Positions 45,549-53,900 of a stretch of DNA of 59,409 bases are shown here, piece after piece. Origin of the DNA: Phocaeicola sp. (GTDB lineage: Bacteria > Bacteroidota > Bacteroidia > Bacteroidales > Bacteroidaceae); assembly GCA_020026175.1 (NCBI GenBank), contig JAHHQV010000009.1, forward strand, positions 1 through 59,409, in the 5' to 3' direction. Under the pieces are notes generated by a model. The model ran no database searches. It saw only the letters and a program-made list of their open reading frames with translations, and was not told the DNA's origin. How positions within the stretch are numbered: position 1 is the first letter of the stretch; each line of letters begins with the position of its first letter. The position numbers and the translations under genes are program-made.

Positions 45549-46496
45549 ATGAGCGAATTCTTTTTAGAGACACACGATGTCATAAAACGATATGCCAATC
45601 ATACAGCCTTGAATGGTGTAAGCATAAAAGTACCAGAAAGTAAGATTTTCGGGCTACTCGGTCCTAACGGAGCAGGTAAAACAACTCTTATTAGAATAAT
45701 CAACAGAATTACAGCACCAGACTGTGGTGAAGTATATTTCAACGGGCATCCTTCTCAAGCAAATGACATATACAATATAGGATACCTACCTGAAGAACGT
45801 GGTTTGTACAAGAAAATGAAAGTAGGAGAACAAGCAGTATACCTGGCACAACTGAAAGGATTAAGCAAAAAGGAAGCCACACAACGCCTTAAAGTATGGT
45901 TTGACAAATTTGAAATAACTCCCTGGTGGGATAAAAAACTAGAAGAGTTGTCCAAAGGTATGCAGCAGAAAGTGCAGTTCATAATAACAGTTCTTCACAA
46001 GCCAAAGCTACTTATATTCGATGAACCTTTTTCCGGTTTCGACCCTGTGAATGCCGAATTATTAAAAAAAGAGATTCTTGAACTTAAAGAACAAGGACAT
46101 ACTATTATCTTCTCTACACATAATATGTCATCTGTAGAAGAAATTTGCGACAACATTGCTTTAATAAATCATTCGGAAGTAGTATTACAAGGTAATGTAT
46201 CAGAAGTAAGATCCAGATTCAAGACAAACACATATAAAATAGCAATACCAACAAACGAACAACTGATTGAAAACAATCTCTTTACTATAAAATCATACGA
46301 AGAAAAGAACAATGAATTCTGGTATACTATAGAAAAAAACAACAATTCATCCAATTCGGATTTGATAAGACACATAGCAGAAAAAAATGAAATACTATCA
46401 TTTTCCGAATGTATTCCTTCTATGAACGAAATATTCATAAGAACTGTAGGAAACAACAACTCATATACAAAAGACAACAATTTGAAACAAGATTGA
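45549..46496 (+). CDS. ABC transporter ATP-binding protein (ABC-2 export type)
   Basis: This 315-residue ATPase has Walker A GPNGAGKTT (about 38-46), a Q-loop-like YLPEERGLY segment, the signature ELSKGMQQKVQ near 136 (LSKGM in place of the common LSGGQ), Walker B LLIFDEPFSGFDP, and the H-loop STHNMSS. The C-terminal extension (about 230-315) is of the DUF4162 type seen in NatA-like exporters. It pairs with the permease 24 bases downstream. The exported substrate (sodium ions, a drug or a lipid) cannot be read from the sequence. Confidence 0.9.
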   Translation: MSEFFLETHDVIKRYANHTALNGVSIKVPESKIFGLLGPNGAGKTTLIRIINRITAPDCGEVYFNGHPSQANDIYNIGYLPEERGLYKKMKVGEQAVYLAQLKGLSKKEATQRLKVWFDKFEITPWWDKKLEELSKGMQQKVQFIITVLHKPKLLIFDEPFSGFDPVNAELLKKEILELKEQGHTIIFSTHNMSSVEEICDNIALINHSEVVLQGNVSEVRSRFKTNTYKIAIPTNEQLIENNLFTIKSYEEKNNEFWYTIEKNNNSSNSDLIRHIAEKNEILSFSECIPSMNEIFIRTVGNNNSYTKDNNLKQD

Positions 46497-46520
46497 TTCT
46501 GAAAAAAAATACATATCATC

Positions 46521-47822
46521 ATGAACAAGATTTTAATAATTATACATCGCGAATTCATGAATAGAGTAAGTAAAAAGTCTTTTATAATACTTACTATATT
46601 AATGCCGTTTATATTCGCTGCTCTGATTTTTGTTCCACTTATGCTTTCTATGGTGAAAAGTGACAAACAAAAAGATATTGCCATTATAGACCATACAGGT
46701 AAATACTTCCATCAATTCAAGAACGATGAGTCTTATCGTTTTTTCCCTCAGGAAAAGATGCTTGACGAATTCAAATCAGATACTACAACATTCTGTGCTG
46801 TAATAGAAATCAAATCTGACCTGGTAAAAAATCCTGACGATGCGGCCATTTACTCTAAGAAAGAGATACCACAAGGTCTGTCAAAAATTGTAAACAATGC
46901 TCTGAACGAACAGATACGTCATGATAAACTGCTAAACTACAATATTCCAGAATTGCCTGCCATAATGAATGATTTTAATAAATCGTATAGTATAAAGACG
47001 ATTAAATGGAACGAAGACGGCAGTGAAAATGAGTCGAATGCAAGTATAGCAGTTGCAGCCGGAATGATACTGACATTCCTTATCTATATGTTTGTAATGT
47101 CATACGGAGGTATGGTTATGCAAAGCGTGATGGAAGAAAAAGCCAACAGAATTGTTGAACTTATGATTTCTTCTGTAAAGCCTTTCCAATTAATGATCGG
47201 AAAGATTACAGGAATAGGTCTTGTAGGAATATTTCAGTTAATGATATGGGGGATTATGCTTGTAGTGATACTTACCATAGCAGGATTTACATTCGGAGTA
47301 TCGGCTGCTACAAATCCAGACATGATGATGTCGGCGCAAGGCATACAGCCCTATAATAATCCGGAAGGGGCTGTAGCCATACTTAATTCGATACATAATC
47401 TGAACCTACCTTATTTGGGTGGAATATTCATTCTTAACTTTATAGGAGGTTATCTTGTATATGCATCTATATTTGCCGCTATAGGAGCCTCTATCAATGA
47501 ATCAGAAGATTCACAACAATTTATGATGCCAATAGTATTATTGCTGATATTCGGACTTTATGCATCTATATACAGTGCCGACAATCCTGACGGTCCGTTG
47601 GCCATATGGTGTTCGATGATTCCATTCACATCGCCTATAGTTTCAATGACAAGAGTAGCACTTGATGCTCCAGTATGGCACACTATAGTTTCACTGTGTA
47701 TACTATATATATCAGCATTTACACTAATATGGGTATCTGGAAAGATATATAGAGTAGGCATACTGATGTATGGCAAAAAGCCTTCCATAAAAGAAATGAT
47801 AAAGTGGATTACATACAAATAA
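46521..47822 (+). CDS. ABC-2 type transporter permease (NatB-like)
   Basis: This 433-residue membrane protein has one N-terminal membrane helix (about 20-42), a large extracytoplasmic domain (about 45-175) and then five or more helices, the arrangement of NatB-type ABC-2 permeases. VMEEKANRIVELMISSVKPFQLMIGK near 210 is the hallmark cytoplasmic coupling segment. It forms one operon with the preceding ATPase. It converges on recO. Confidence 0.88.
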   Translation: MNKILIIIHREFMNRVSKKSFIILTILMPFIFAALIFVPLMLSMVKSDKQKDIAIIDHTGKYFHQFKNDESYRFFPQEKMLDEFKSDTTTFCAVIEIKSDLVKNPDDAAIYSKKEIPQGLSKIVNNALNEQIRHDKLLNYNIPELPAIMNDFNKSYSIKTIKWNEDGSENESNASIAVAAGMILTFLIYMFVMSYGGMVMQSVMEEKANRIVELMISSVKPFQLMIGKITGIGLVGIFQLMIWGIMLVVILTIAGFTFGVSAATNPDMMMSAQGIQPYNNPEGAVAILNSIHNLNLPYLGGIFILNFIGGYLVYASIFAAIGASINESEDSQQFMMPIVLLLIFGLYASIYSADNPDGPLAIWCSMIPFTSPIVSMTRVALDAPVWHTIVSLCILYISAFTLIWVSGKIYRVGILMYGKKPSIKEMIKWITYK

Positions 47823-47863
47823 CAAAAACTTGCATAAACACTTCTTCACATAGTAAACAGATG

Positions 47864-48589
47864 TCAGCTGAACAATTCCTTTAGCACTGCCAAAGATTTC
47901 ATTTCAGAAAAATCAGGAAGATGAAGATTATAATATTCATTTATTATATCAAGACATCTGTTTCTCTCATTTCTGCTCATTGAAAACAAGTGCATTGTTT
48001 CATAACGCATTCTCATAAGATTTACTATACGTGCAGCCTCTTCCGGATGAACATACATTCCGTGAAGAGGCTGTTCTGTTGTGAAACAGGCATTAATCAA
48101 GTCGAAATAAGCTCCTTTTACATAATCGTATACATTAGGAAAGAGTCCTAAAAAGCGGGAAAGACGCATCAGAAACACAAGATGGAAGTTGGAAAAGCTC
48201 TTATCACAAGTATCAAGCCATACTATAGAATTTACTATATATGCATAAAGTGCTTCATTCCTACCCTCTTCCTTTAATGCTTTGAATAGAAATTCCGACA
48301 AAAACAATGCTATGCTTGATTTAAAAGGATCGTACGGAATAGATGCAAATGGATGCCACAACCGTGATTCTTTTATAGGATGAAGGCTCGATTGGGGTTT
48401 TATATCCGAGTCGAACTCCACCAACGAAAGGGGTTGAAACAATACACTGCTTACTGCCTGCTTCTTTAAACGTGATGCAGGTACAAGAAAAGACATCCTC
48501 CCATTTTGTTCTGTGTATATATGGGCTATATTTTTTGTATCGTTATACCTGAATGTACATAATACAACACCTGTAAACTTCTGCAACAT
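47864..48589 (-). CDS. recO: DNA repair protein RecO
   Basis: RecO helps RecR load RecA onto single-stranded DNA coated with SSB. From the ATG at 48589 the protein has 241 residues, starting with an OB-fold (MLQKFTGVVLCTFRYNDTK, the usual N-terminal pattern) and followed by a helical domain (about 85-235). The four zinc-type cysteines of many RecO proteins are absent, as in other Bacteroidetes. A longer start at 48610 adds seven non-family residues. No rpsT gene lies between it and gyrB. Confidence 0.9.
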   Translation of the reverse strand: MLQKFTGVVLCTFRYNDTKNIAHIYTEQNGRMSFLVPASRLKKQAVSSVLFQPLSLVEFDSDIKPQSSLHPIKESRLWHPFASIPYDPFKSSIALFLSEFLFKALKEEGRNEALYAYIVNSIVWLDTCDKSFSNFHLVFLMRLSRFLGLFPNVYDYVKGAYFDLINACFTTEQPLHGMYVHPEEAARIVNLMRMRYETMHLFSMSRNERNRCLDIINEYYNLHLPDFSEMKSLAVLKELFS

Positions 48590-48687
48590 AATACTTTTGA
48601 AATAAATCAATACAAACTAATCACTCTGTTTTACATCTACAAAAACAATAAAAACGAAACACTTTTTATTTTTCAATATTTTATAAT

Positions 48688-48721
48688 AAAAAAGCCCCGG
48701 AGCAAATAGTTCCAAGGCTTT
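48688..48721 (-). terminator. Terminator of gyrB
   Basis: On the minus strand AAAGCCTTGGA pairs with TCCGGGGCTTT (two U-G wobbles in the middle) around an 8-9 base loop, followed by a T run. It starts about 53 bases past the gyrB stop. Confidence 0.75.
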
Positions 48722-48773
48722 CCCCATTTGTAAGATGTGAGGGTAAAAAAATAATAATTAAAATTCAATGCCA

Positions 48774-50735
48774 TTATGCATCTATATTAGCATAAGTAGC
48801 ATTCTTTTCTATAAAGTCACGTCGAGGAGCAACATCATCACCCATCAACATAGAGAATATATAGTCGGCTTCCGCAGCATTCTCTATCTGAACCTGCTTC
48901 AATATACGTGTCTCAGGATTCATTGTAGTTTCCCACAACTGCTCAGGGTTCATTTCACCAAGACCTTTATAACGCTGTGTATGTATTCCCTGCTCACTTC
49001 CATCACCATATTTCTGTATAAACATCTGACGCGATTCTTCGGTATAGCAATATTCGCTTACTTTTCCTTTTGTACACTTATACAAAGGAGGAGTAGCAAT
49101 ATAGAGATGTCCTTCCTGAATTATTTCGGGCATATATCTGTAGAACAATGTCATTATAAGTGTGTCGATATGTGAACCATCGACATCGGCATCGGTCATT
49201 ATAATAACTTTATGATAACGGAGTTTCTCGATGTTAGCCTTTTTACTGTCTTCTTCTTCAATACCGAATCGGATACCTAAAGCCTGAATAATATTGTTCA
49301 CTTCATCACTTTCGAATGCTTTATGCCACATTGCTTTTTCAACATTAAGGATTTTACCTCTTAATGGAAGAATGGCCTGGAACTGGCGGCTTCTGCCTTG
49401 TTTTGCAGAACCACCGGCAGAATCACCCTCGACAAGGAACAATTCACATTCTTCTGCCACTCGGCTGGAACAGTCGGCCAACTTACCAGGAAGTCCACCT
49501 CCGCCCATAGGGCTCTTGCGTTGTACTGATTCACGAGCTTTTCTGGCAGCAATACGGGCTGTTGCAGCCAGAACCACCTTGTCTACTATTATCTTGGCTT
49601 CTTTAGGATGCTCTTCCAGATAATTAGTCAAAGCTTCACCTACAGCCTGTTGCACCGCACCGCTCACTTCGCTGTTTCCAAGTTTGGTTTTTGTCTGACC
49701 CTCAAATTGAGGTTCTGACACCTTTACAGAGATTACAGCTATAAGTCCTTCACGGAAGTCCTCTCCCGATATTTCTACCTTAGCTTTCTCAAGAGCCTTG
49801 CTTTCTTCCGCATATTTCTTCAATACACGAGTAAGCGCTGCACGGAAACCACCCTCATGGGTACCACCTTCTATGGTATTGATATTGTTTACGTAAGAAT
49901 GAAGATTTTCACGGAAACCTGTATTATACATTATAGCACACTCGATAGGTACTCCCTGCTTTTCTGTATTAAGATAGATTACATCGTCTATAAGAGGAGT
50001 ATTGCTTGAGTTCAAGAAACGAACAAACTCCTTCACTCCTTCTTCAGAGTGGAAAGTCTCGCTCTTACTGCTTCCGTCTTCTTCTTTCACACGCTTATCG
50101 GTAAGAGTAATAGTTATACCCTTGTTGAGGTATGCAAGTTCACGAAGACGTGCCTGAAGAATATTATACTTGTATTCTGTTACGATAAAAATAGAACTGT
50201 CAGGCCAAAAAGTCTGGCGTGTACCATTCAAATCGGTTGTACCAATTTCCTTTACCGGATACAACGGCTTGCCACATTCATATTCCTGCTGATAGATTCT
50301 TCCATTGCGGAATACATTTGTAGTCATATGTGTAGACAAGGCATTTACACAAGATACACCTACCCCATGCAAACCTCCTGATACTTTATACGAACCTTTA
50401 TCGAATTTACCTCCAGCATGAAGTACTGTCATAACAACTTCCAATGCTGACTTCTTTTCTTTCTCATGATAGTCTACCGGGATACCACGTCCGTTATCCT
50501 GAACTGTTATAGAATTATCTTCATTTATAGTTACTTCAATATGTGTACAATATCCAGCCAATGCTTCATCAATAGAGTTATCCACAACCTCATAAACAAG
50601 ATGGTGTAAACCTTTTTCGCTTATGTCGCCAATGTACATTGCAGGACGTTTACGCACTGCTTCAAGTCCTTCCAGAACCTGAATACTGTTTGCCGAGTAG
50701 TTATTTCCGCTGTTTTGTGTCAGTTCTTCACTCAT
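48774..50735 (-). CDS. gyrB: DNA gyrase subunit B
   Basis: GyrB is the ATPase and metal-binding subunit of gyrase, which introduces negative supercoils. The 653 residues include the GHKL ATPase motifs (EVVDNSIDEALAGYC near 49, DNGRGIPV near 78, GGLHGVGVSCVNALS near 113), the transducer QTKTK loop, and the TOPRIM motifs EGDSAGG near 430 and DADVDGSH near 507. The C-terminal tail has the gyrase form (QRYKGLGEMNPEQLWETTMNP). gyrA is not in the window. A -7 box (TATTTTTG, 50769-50762) lies 27 bases upstream. Confidence 0.97.
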   Translation of the reverse strand: MSEELTQNSGNNYSANSIQVLEGLEAVRKRPAMYIGDISEKGLHHLVYEVVDNSIDEALAGYCTHIEVTINEDNSITVQDNGRGIPVDYHEKEKKSALEVVMTVLHAGGKFDKGSYKVSGGLHGVGVSCVNALSTHMTTNVFRNGRIYQQEYECGKPLYPVKEIGTTDLNGTRQTFWPDSSIFIVTEYKYNILQARLRELAYLNKGITITLTDKRVKEEDGSSKSETFHSEEGVKEFVRFLNSSNTPLIDDVIYLNTEKQGVPIECAIMYNTGFRENLHSYVNNINTIEGGTHEGGFRAALTRVLKKYAEESKALEKAKVEISGEDFREGLIAVISVKVSEPQFEGQTKTKLGNSEVSGAVQQAVGEALTNYLEEHPKEAKIIVDKVVLAATARIAARKARESVQRKSPMGGGGLPGKLADCSSRVAEECELFLVEGDSAGGSAKQGRSRQFQAILPLRGKILNVEKAMWHKAFESDEVNNIIQALGIRFGIEEEDSKKANIEKLRYHKVIIMTDADVDGSHIDTLIMTLFYRYMPEIIQEGHLYIATPPLYKCTKGKVSEYCYTEESRQMFIQKYGDGSEQGIHTQRYKGLGEMNPEQLWETTMNPETRILKQVQIENAAEADYIFSMLMGDDVAPRRDFIEKNATYANIDA

Positions 50736-50854
50736 GTTTTTAAATAGTTAATTTTATTTTTCAAAAATACAAAAAAACTACGATATGTAAGCTTTTATAC
50801 TTCTAAAAATCTTAAAAATAGCAACTCAAAAACAGCAATAAAGTCAGAATTGCC

Positions 50855-50862
50855 TACCTTTG
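50855..50862 (+). promoter_or_regulatory. Candidate -7 box of the DUF3843 gene
   Basis: TACCTTTG followed by C fits TAnnTTTGC and lies 44 bases before the ATG at 50907. No TTTG stands at the proper -33 distance. Confidence 0.4.
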
Positions 50863-50906
50863 CTATATATCTGTAGAGTTGACAAGAAAAAACTAATTAA
50901 TTTACA

Positions 50907-52070
50907 ATGAAAAAGAACAGCAAAATATTCCCTAACGACTGGATAAATATCCATCCATACAACTCAATGCAACCATCCGATCCGTACTTCATAGAGCTTG
51001 CCAACAAACTATATGAAAAAGCCGTAATAGATGAACTTCCCGAAAAATACAAAAAGAAAATATGCATTTATATTTCCGCCTATCTGGAGGACATAATTTC
51101 AGGACTTGGATTATGGGATGCCTTCAGAAGTGAAAACAGAAGACTATATGGCAAAAACCTGCCTTTTTATGACGAAAATGAATACTTTGACGGAGAACCC
51201 AACTTCTCTGACTTATGTTTCATCATATGGAACACTTGGCAAAAGGCTCCTTACGAACACGCTTTCGTCAATCCGTCTGACAAAAGAATAAAGAAACAGG
51301 CCGAAGCTATATACGAGACAATATGCAAAGCCTACGAAGATGCACCCGAAAACGACTGTCTGAAAAATTTTTTCGATTCTTTTAAAGACGAAAAAGATGC
51401 CGACCACAAGTTAGGCTGGCTGTTCGGACACAATTATCTGACAGAACCTTCAATGGAACCATATATAGACAGAGTAACCCCTTCCGACAAGTTCATAATA
51501 CCTACCGGGCCTTTAGCCTTGTTTCTACACGAATGGATAGATATTCTTACAGAAAACGAAGAATGGAAGAACGTGAAAAAACTGTATGTTTCGCAACCTG
51601 CCATTCCCGCATCTATGAGCGAAAGAAACAAAGATACATTCTCTAAGTTTACCGATTACACCAACGGTTATCATCTGGCATACCTCAATGGATATGACTC
51701 ACTGAGAAGTTTTCTGGTAAATGTTCTTAAATGGAAAGACGATGACAACCATACTCTGCCACAAATGAAGGCACACAACAATTTCATACTGATGGTAAAT
51801 CAGGAAAAAGGGCTGCTATTGGCCAAAGACATATGCGAATTCATTGCAGATGCAAACAATCCGTTTTACAACAAAGACAAGGCAGAAAAAAATTCTTTCA
51901 GGCTGCTCACCGAAGAAACCCTGTGTCCACCCGACTTGCTTACTTACTGCATAAACAACAAAATGCTACCCGACTTGACCATACCAAATACCGACGAGAA
52001 AAACATGGCTGTAGAAAATGCCGATTTCATTGCACGTCACTCGCTTCTTTACTACTACAGAGGCGACTGA
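50907..52070 (+). CDS. DUF3843-family protein of unknown function
   Basis: This 387-residue cytoplasmic protein has no signal peptide or membrane segment. It is rich in Lys, Asp and aromatic residues. The opening KIFPNDWINIHPYNSMQPSD and the later KICIYISAYLEDIISGLGLWDAFRSE segment match the DUF3843 family, which is found in Bacteroidales and has no known function. I see no catalytic motif. It has its own candidate promoter and is followed by a separate promoter for the CCA-adding enzyme, so it is probably a single-gene unit. Confidence 0.8.
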   Translation: MKKNSKIFPNDWINIHPYNSMQPSDPYFIELANKLYEKAVIDELPEKYKKKICIYISAYLEDIISGLGLWDAFRSENRRLYGKNLPFYDENEYFDGEPNFSDLCFIIWNTWQKAPYEHAFVNPSDKRIKKQAEAIYETICKAYEDAPENDCLKNFFDSFKDEKDADHKLGWLFGHNYLTEPSMEPYIDRVTPSDKFIIPTGPLALFLHEWIDILTENEEWKNVKKLYVSQPAIPASMSERNKDTFSKFTDYTNGYHLAYLNGYDSLRSFLVNVLKWKDDDNHTLPQMKAHNNFILMVNQEKGLLLAKDICEFIADANNPFYNKDKAEKNSFRLLTEETLCPPDLLTYCINNKMLPDLTIPNTDEKNMAVENADFIARHSLLYYYRGD

Positions 52071-52079
52071 ATAAGCATG

Positions 52080-52111
52080 TTTGTCATATATAATTCATTT
52101 TTGTAACTTTG
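52080..52111 (+). promoter_or_regulatory. Bacteroidetes-type promoter of the CCA-adding enzyme gene
   Basis: TTTG (52080-52083), 20 bases, then TAACTTTG (52104-52111) followed by C: an excellent match to both boxes. It ends 31 bases before the ATG at 52143 and starts 10 bases after the preceding gene's stop. Confidence 0.8.
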
Positions 52112-52142
52112 CAGTCCAATAAAACAAAAAGAATCTCATTTT

Positions 52143-53561
52143 ATGGAATTAAAAGAGCATTTTTCCGATAAGATATTCAATTTAATATCCGAAACAGCCG
52201 ACGAGCTAGGATTGGAGTGTTATGTAGTGGGAGGATATGTCAGAGATTTTTTTCTGAAACGCCCTTCAAAAGATATAGATGTAGTTGTTGTTGGAAGCGG
52301 TATAGAAATAGCTAAAGCACTAGGGAAAAAACTAGGAAAAGGAGCCAATGTTTCTGTATTCAAGAACTTCGGCACTGCACAAGTAAAATACAAGGAACTC
52401 GAAGTTGAATTTGTTGGAGCCAGAAAGGAATCATATAGCCACAACAGCCGAAAACCCATAGTGGAAGACGGGACGCTGGAGGACGACCAGAACAGACGTG
52501 ACTTCACCATCAATGCTATGGCTGTATGTCTGAACAGAGAAAGGTTTGGAGAACTGGTAGACCCTTTCAACGGAATGGCCGATCTGGAAGACAAAATCAT
52601 AAGGACACCGTTGAACCCCGATATCACCTTCAGCGATGACCCATTGAGAATGATGAGGTGCATCAGGTTTGCCACTCAACTTAATTTCTACATAGAAGAC
52701 GAAACATTCGATGCACTGGAAAGGAACAAGGAAAGAATAAACATAATTTCAAAAGAAAGAATAGCCGACGAACTGAACAAGATACTTCTATCGCCAATAC
52801 CGTCAAAAGGATTTGTAGACCTTGACAGATGCGGACTTCTGCAACTTATATTCCCCGAACTATGCGCACTGCAAGGAGTGGAGACAAGAAACGGAAGGGC
52901 TCATAAAGACAACTTCTACCACACTCTGGAGGTAGTTGACAACATAGCCAAAGTAACCGACAACCTATGGTTGCGCTGGGCAACACTGCTACACGATATA
53001 GGCAAGCCAAAGACCAAAAGATGGGAACCTAAAGCCGGATGGACATTCAAGAACCACAATTACATAGGCGAAAAGATGATTCCGGATATCTTCAGAAAAA
53101 TGAAGCTACCGATGAATGAAAAGATGAAGTACGTACAAAAACTTGTAGGACTTCATATGCGCCCGATAGTGATAGCCGACGAGGAGGTGACAGACTCGGC
53201 AGTGAGAAGACTGCTCTTCGAAGCAGGCGATGACATAGACGACCTGATGTGTCTGTGTGAAGCCGACATTACATCAAAAAACGAAGCCAGAAAACAACGT
53301 TTTCTGGAAAACTTCAAGTTAGTGAGACAAAAGCTGAAAGATCTGGAAGAAAAAGACAGAATAAGAAACTTCCAACCTCCGGTAGACGGTGAAGAGATTA
53401 TGAGGATTTTCAATCTTAAGCCCTGCAGGGAAATAGGAGATTTGAAAAGCAGTATCAAGGATGCAATACTTGACGGAATAATACCAAACGAGCATGAAAC
53501 TGCATATAAATATATGCTTGAAAAAGCAAAGGAAATGGGACTTGAGCCTATAAACTTATAG
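52143..53561 (+). CDS. CCA tRNA nucleotidyltransferase / poly(A) polymerase family protein with HD domain
   Basis: This enzyme adds or repairs the 3' CCA end of tRNAs (poly(A) polymerase activity cannot be excluded for the family). The 472 residues have the nucleotidyltransferase motif GGYVRD (30-35) with catalytic Asp44 and Asp46 (KDIDVVV), RRDFTINAMA near 119, the template-pocket DPLRMMRCIRF segment near 167, and a C-terminal HD domain with LHDIGKP (His284-Asp285). A terminator-like hairpin follows at 53595-53644. Confidence 0.92.
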   Translation: MELKEHFSDKIFNLISETADELGLECYVVGGYVRDFFLKRPSKDIDVVVVGSGIEIAKALGKKLGKGANVSVFKNFGTAQVKYKELEVEFVGARKESYSHNSRKPIVEDGTLEDDQNRRDFTINAMAVCLNRERFGELVDPFNGMADLEDKIIRTPLNPDITFSDDPLRMMRCIRFATQLNFYIEDETFDALERNKERINIISKERIADELNKILLSPIPSKGFVDLDRCGLLQLIFPELCALQGVETRNGRAHKDNFYHTLEVVDNIAKVTDNLWLRWATLLHDIGKPKTKRWEPKAGWTFKNHNYIGEKMIPDIFRKMKLPMNEKMKYVQKLVGLHMRPIVIADEEVTDSAVRRLLFEAGDDIDDLMCLCEADITSKNEARKQRFLENFKLVRQKLKDLEEKDRIRNFQPPVDGEEIMRIFNLKPCREIGDLKSSIKDAILDGIIPNEHETAYKYMLEKAKEMGLEPINL

Positions 53562-53594
53562 CAAAAGTCATACCATTACGCAAGCAATAGAACA

Positions 53595-53648
53595 AAAGCG
53601 TATCTTTTAGATATTCATTTTAGAGAATCGGAAAGATACGCTTTATTA
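53595..53648 (+). terminator. Terminator of the CCA-adding enzyme gene
   Basis: AAAGCGTATCTTT (53595-53607) and its reverse complement (53632-53644) make a 13-base perfect stem with a 24-base loop. It is followed by ATTATA and starts 33 bases past the stop. Confidence 0.7.
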
Positions 53649-53733
53649 TACCATTTCAAAAACCAAGAACCATACATAATATATTATAGAAAAACATCTC
53701 AAAATAAACAATATTATTTTTCTATTACAAATT

Positions 53734-53798
53734 AAGTTTACCAAAACACCCTCCTACAAGGCTTATAACAACATTTACAAACAATAAAGTTTACCAAA
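53734..53798 (+). repeat. Direct repeat AAGTTTACCAAA upstream of nrdD
   Basis: Two exact 12-base copies at 53734-53745 and 53787-53798, 53 bases apart, lie upstream of the nrdD -7 box. The spacing is about five helical turns, which would suit a regulator binding on one DNA face. No known operator is recognised. Confidence 0.55.
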
Positions 53799-53846
53799 TT
53801 TAGAAACCAAGACAAAATGCAGATTTTTATTATCAAAAGTTTGTCA

Positions 53847-53854
53847 TACATTTG
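53847..53854 (+). promoter_or_regulatory. Candidate -7 box of nrdD
   Basis: TACATTTG followed by C matches TAnnTTTGC and lies 46 bases before the ATG. An ATTTTTA stretch at 53823 is the only candidate at the -33 position, so an activator may be needed. Confidence 0.5.
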
Positions 53855-53900
53855 CACAAAGAAAAAAAATAAAAGAATTTCAAACTAAGATAAAAAAGAA

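Larger units (their letters stand above)
53562..53900. other. Intergenic region between the CCA enzyme gene and nrdD
   Basis: This 339-base gap holds a terminator at 53595-53648, two copies of AAGTTTACCAAA (53734-53745, 53787-53798), and a -7 box TACATTTG (53847-53854). The rest is AT-rich without a gene. Confidence 0.65.

Noticed and set aside
48590..48773. Possible small gene (such as rpsT) between recO and gyrB
   Set aside because: The gap is 184 bases, contains a terminator, and has no open frame of suitable length.
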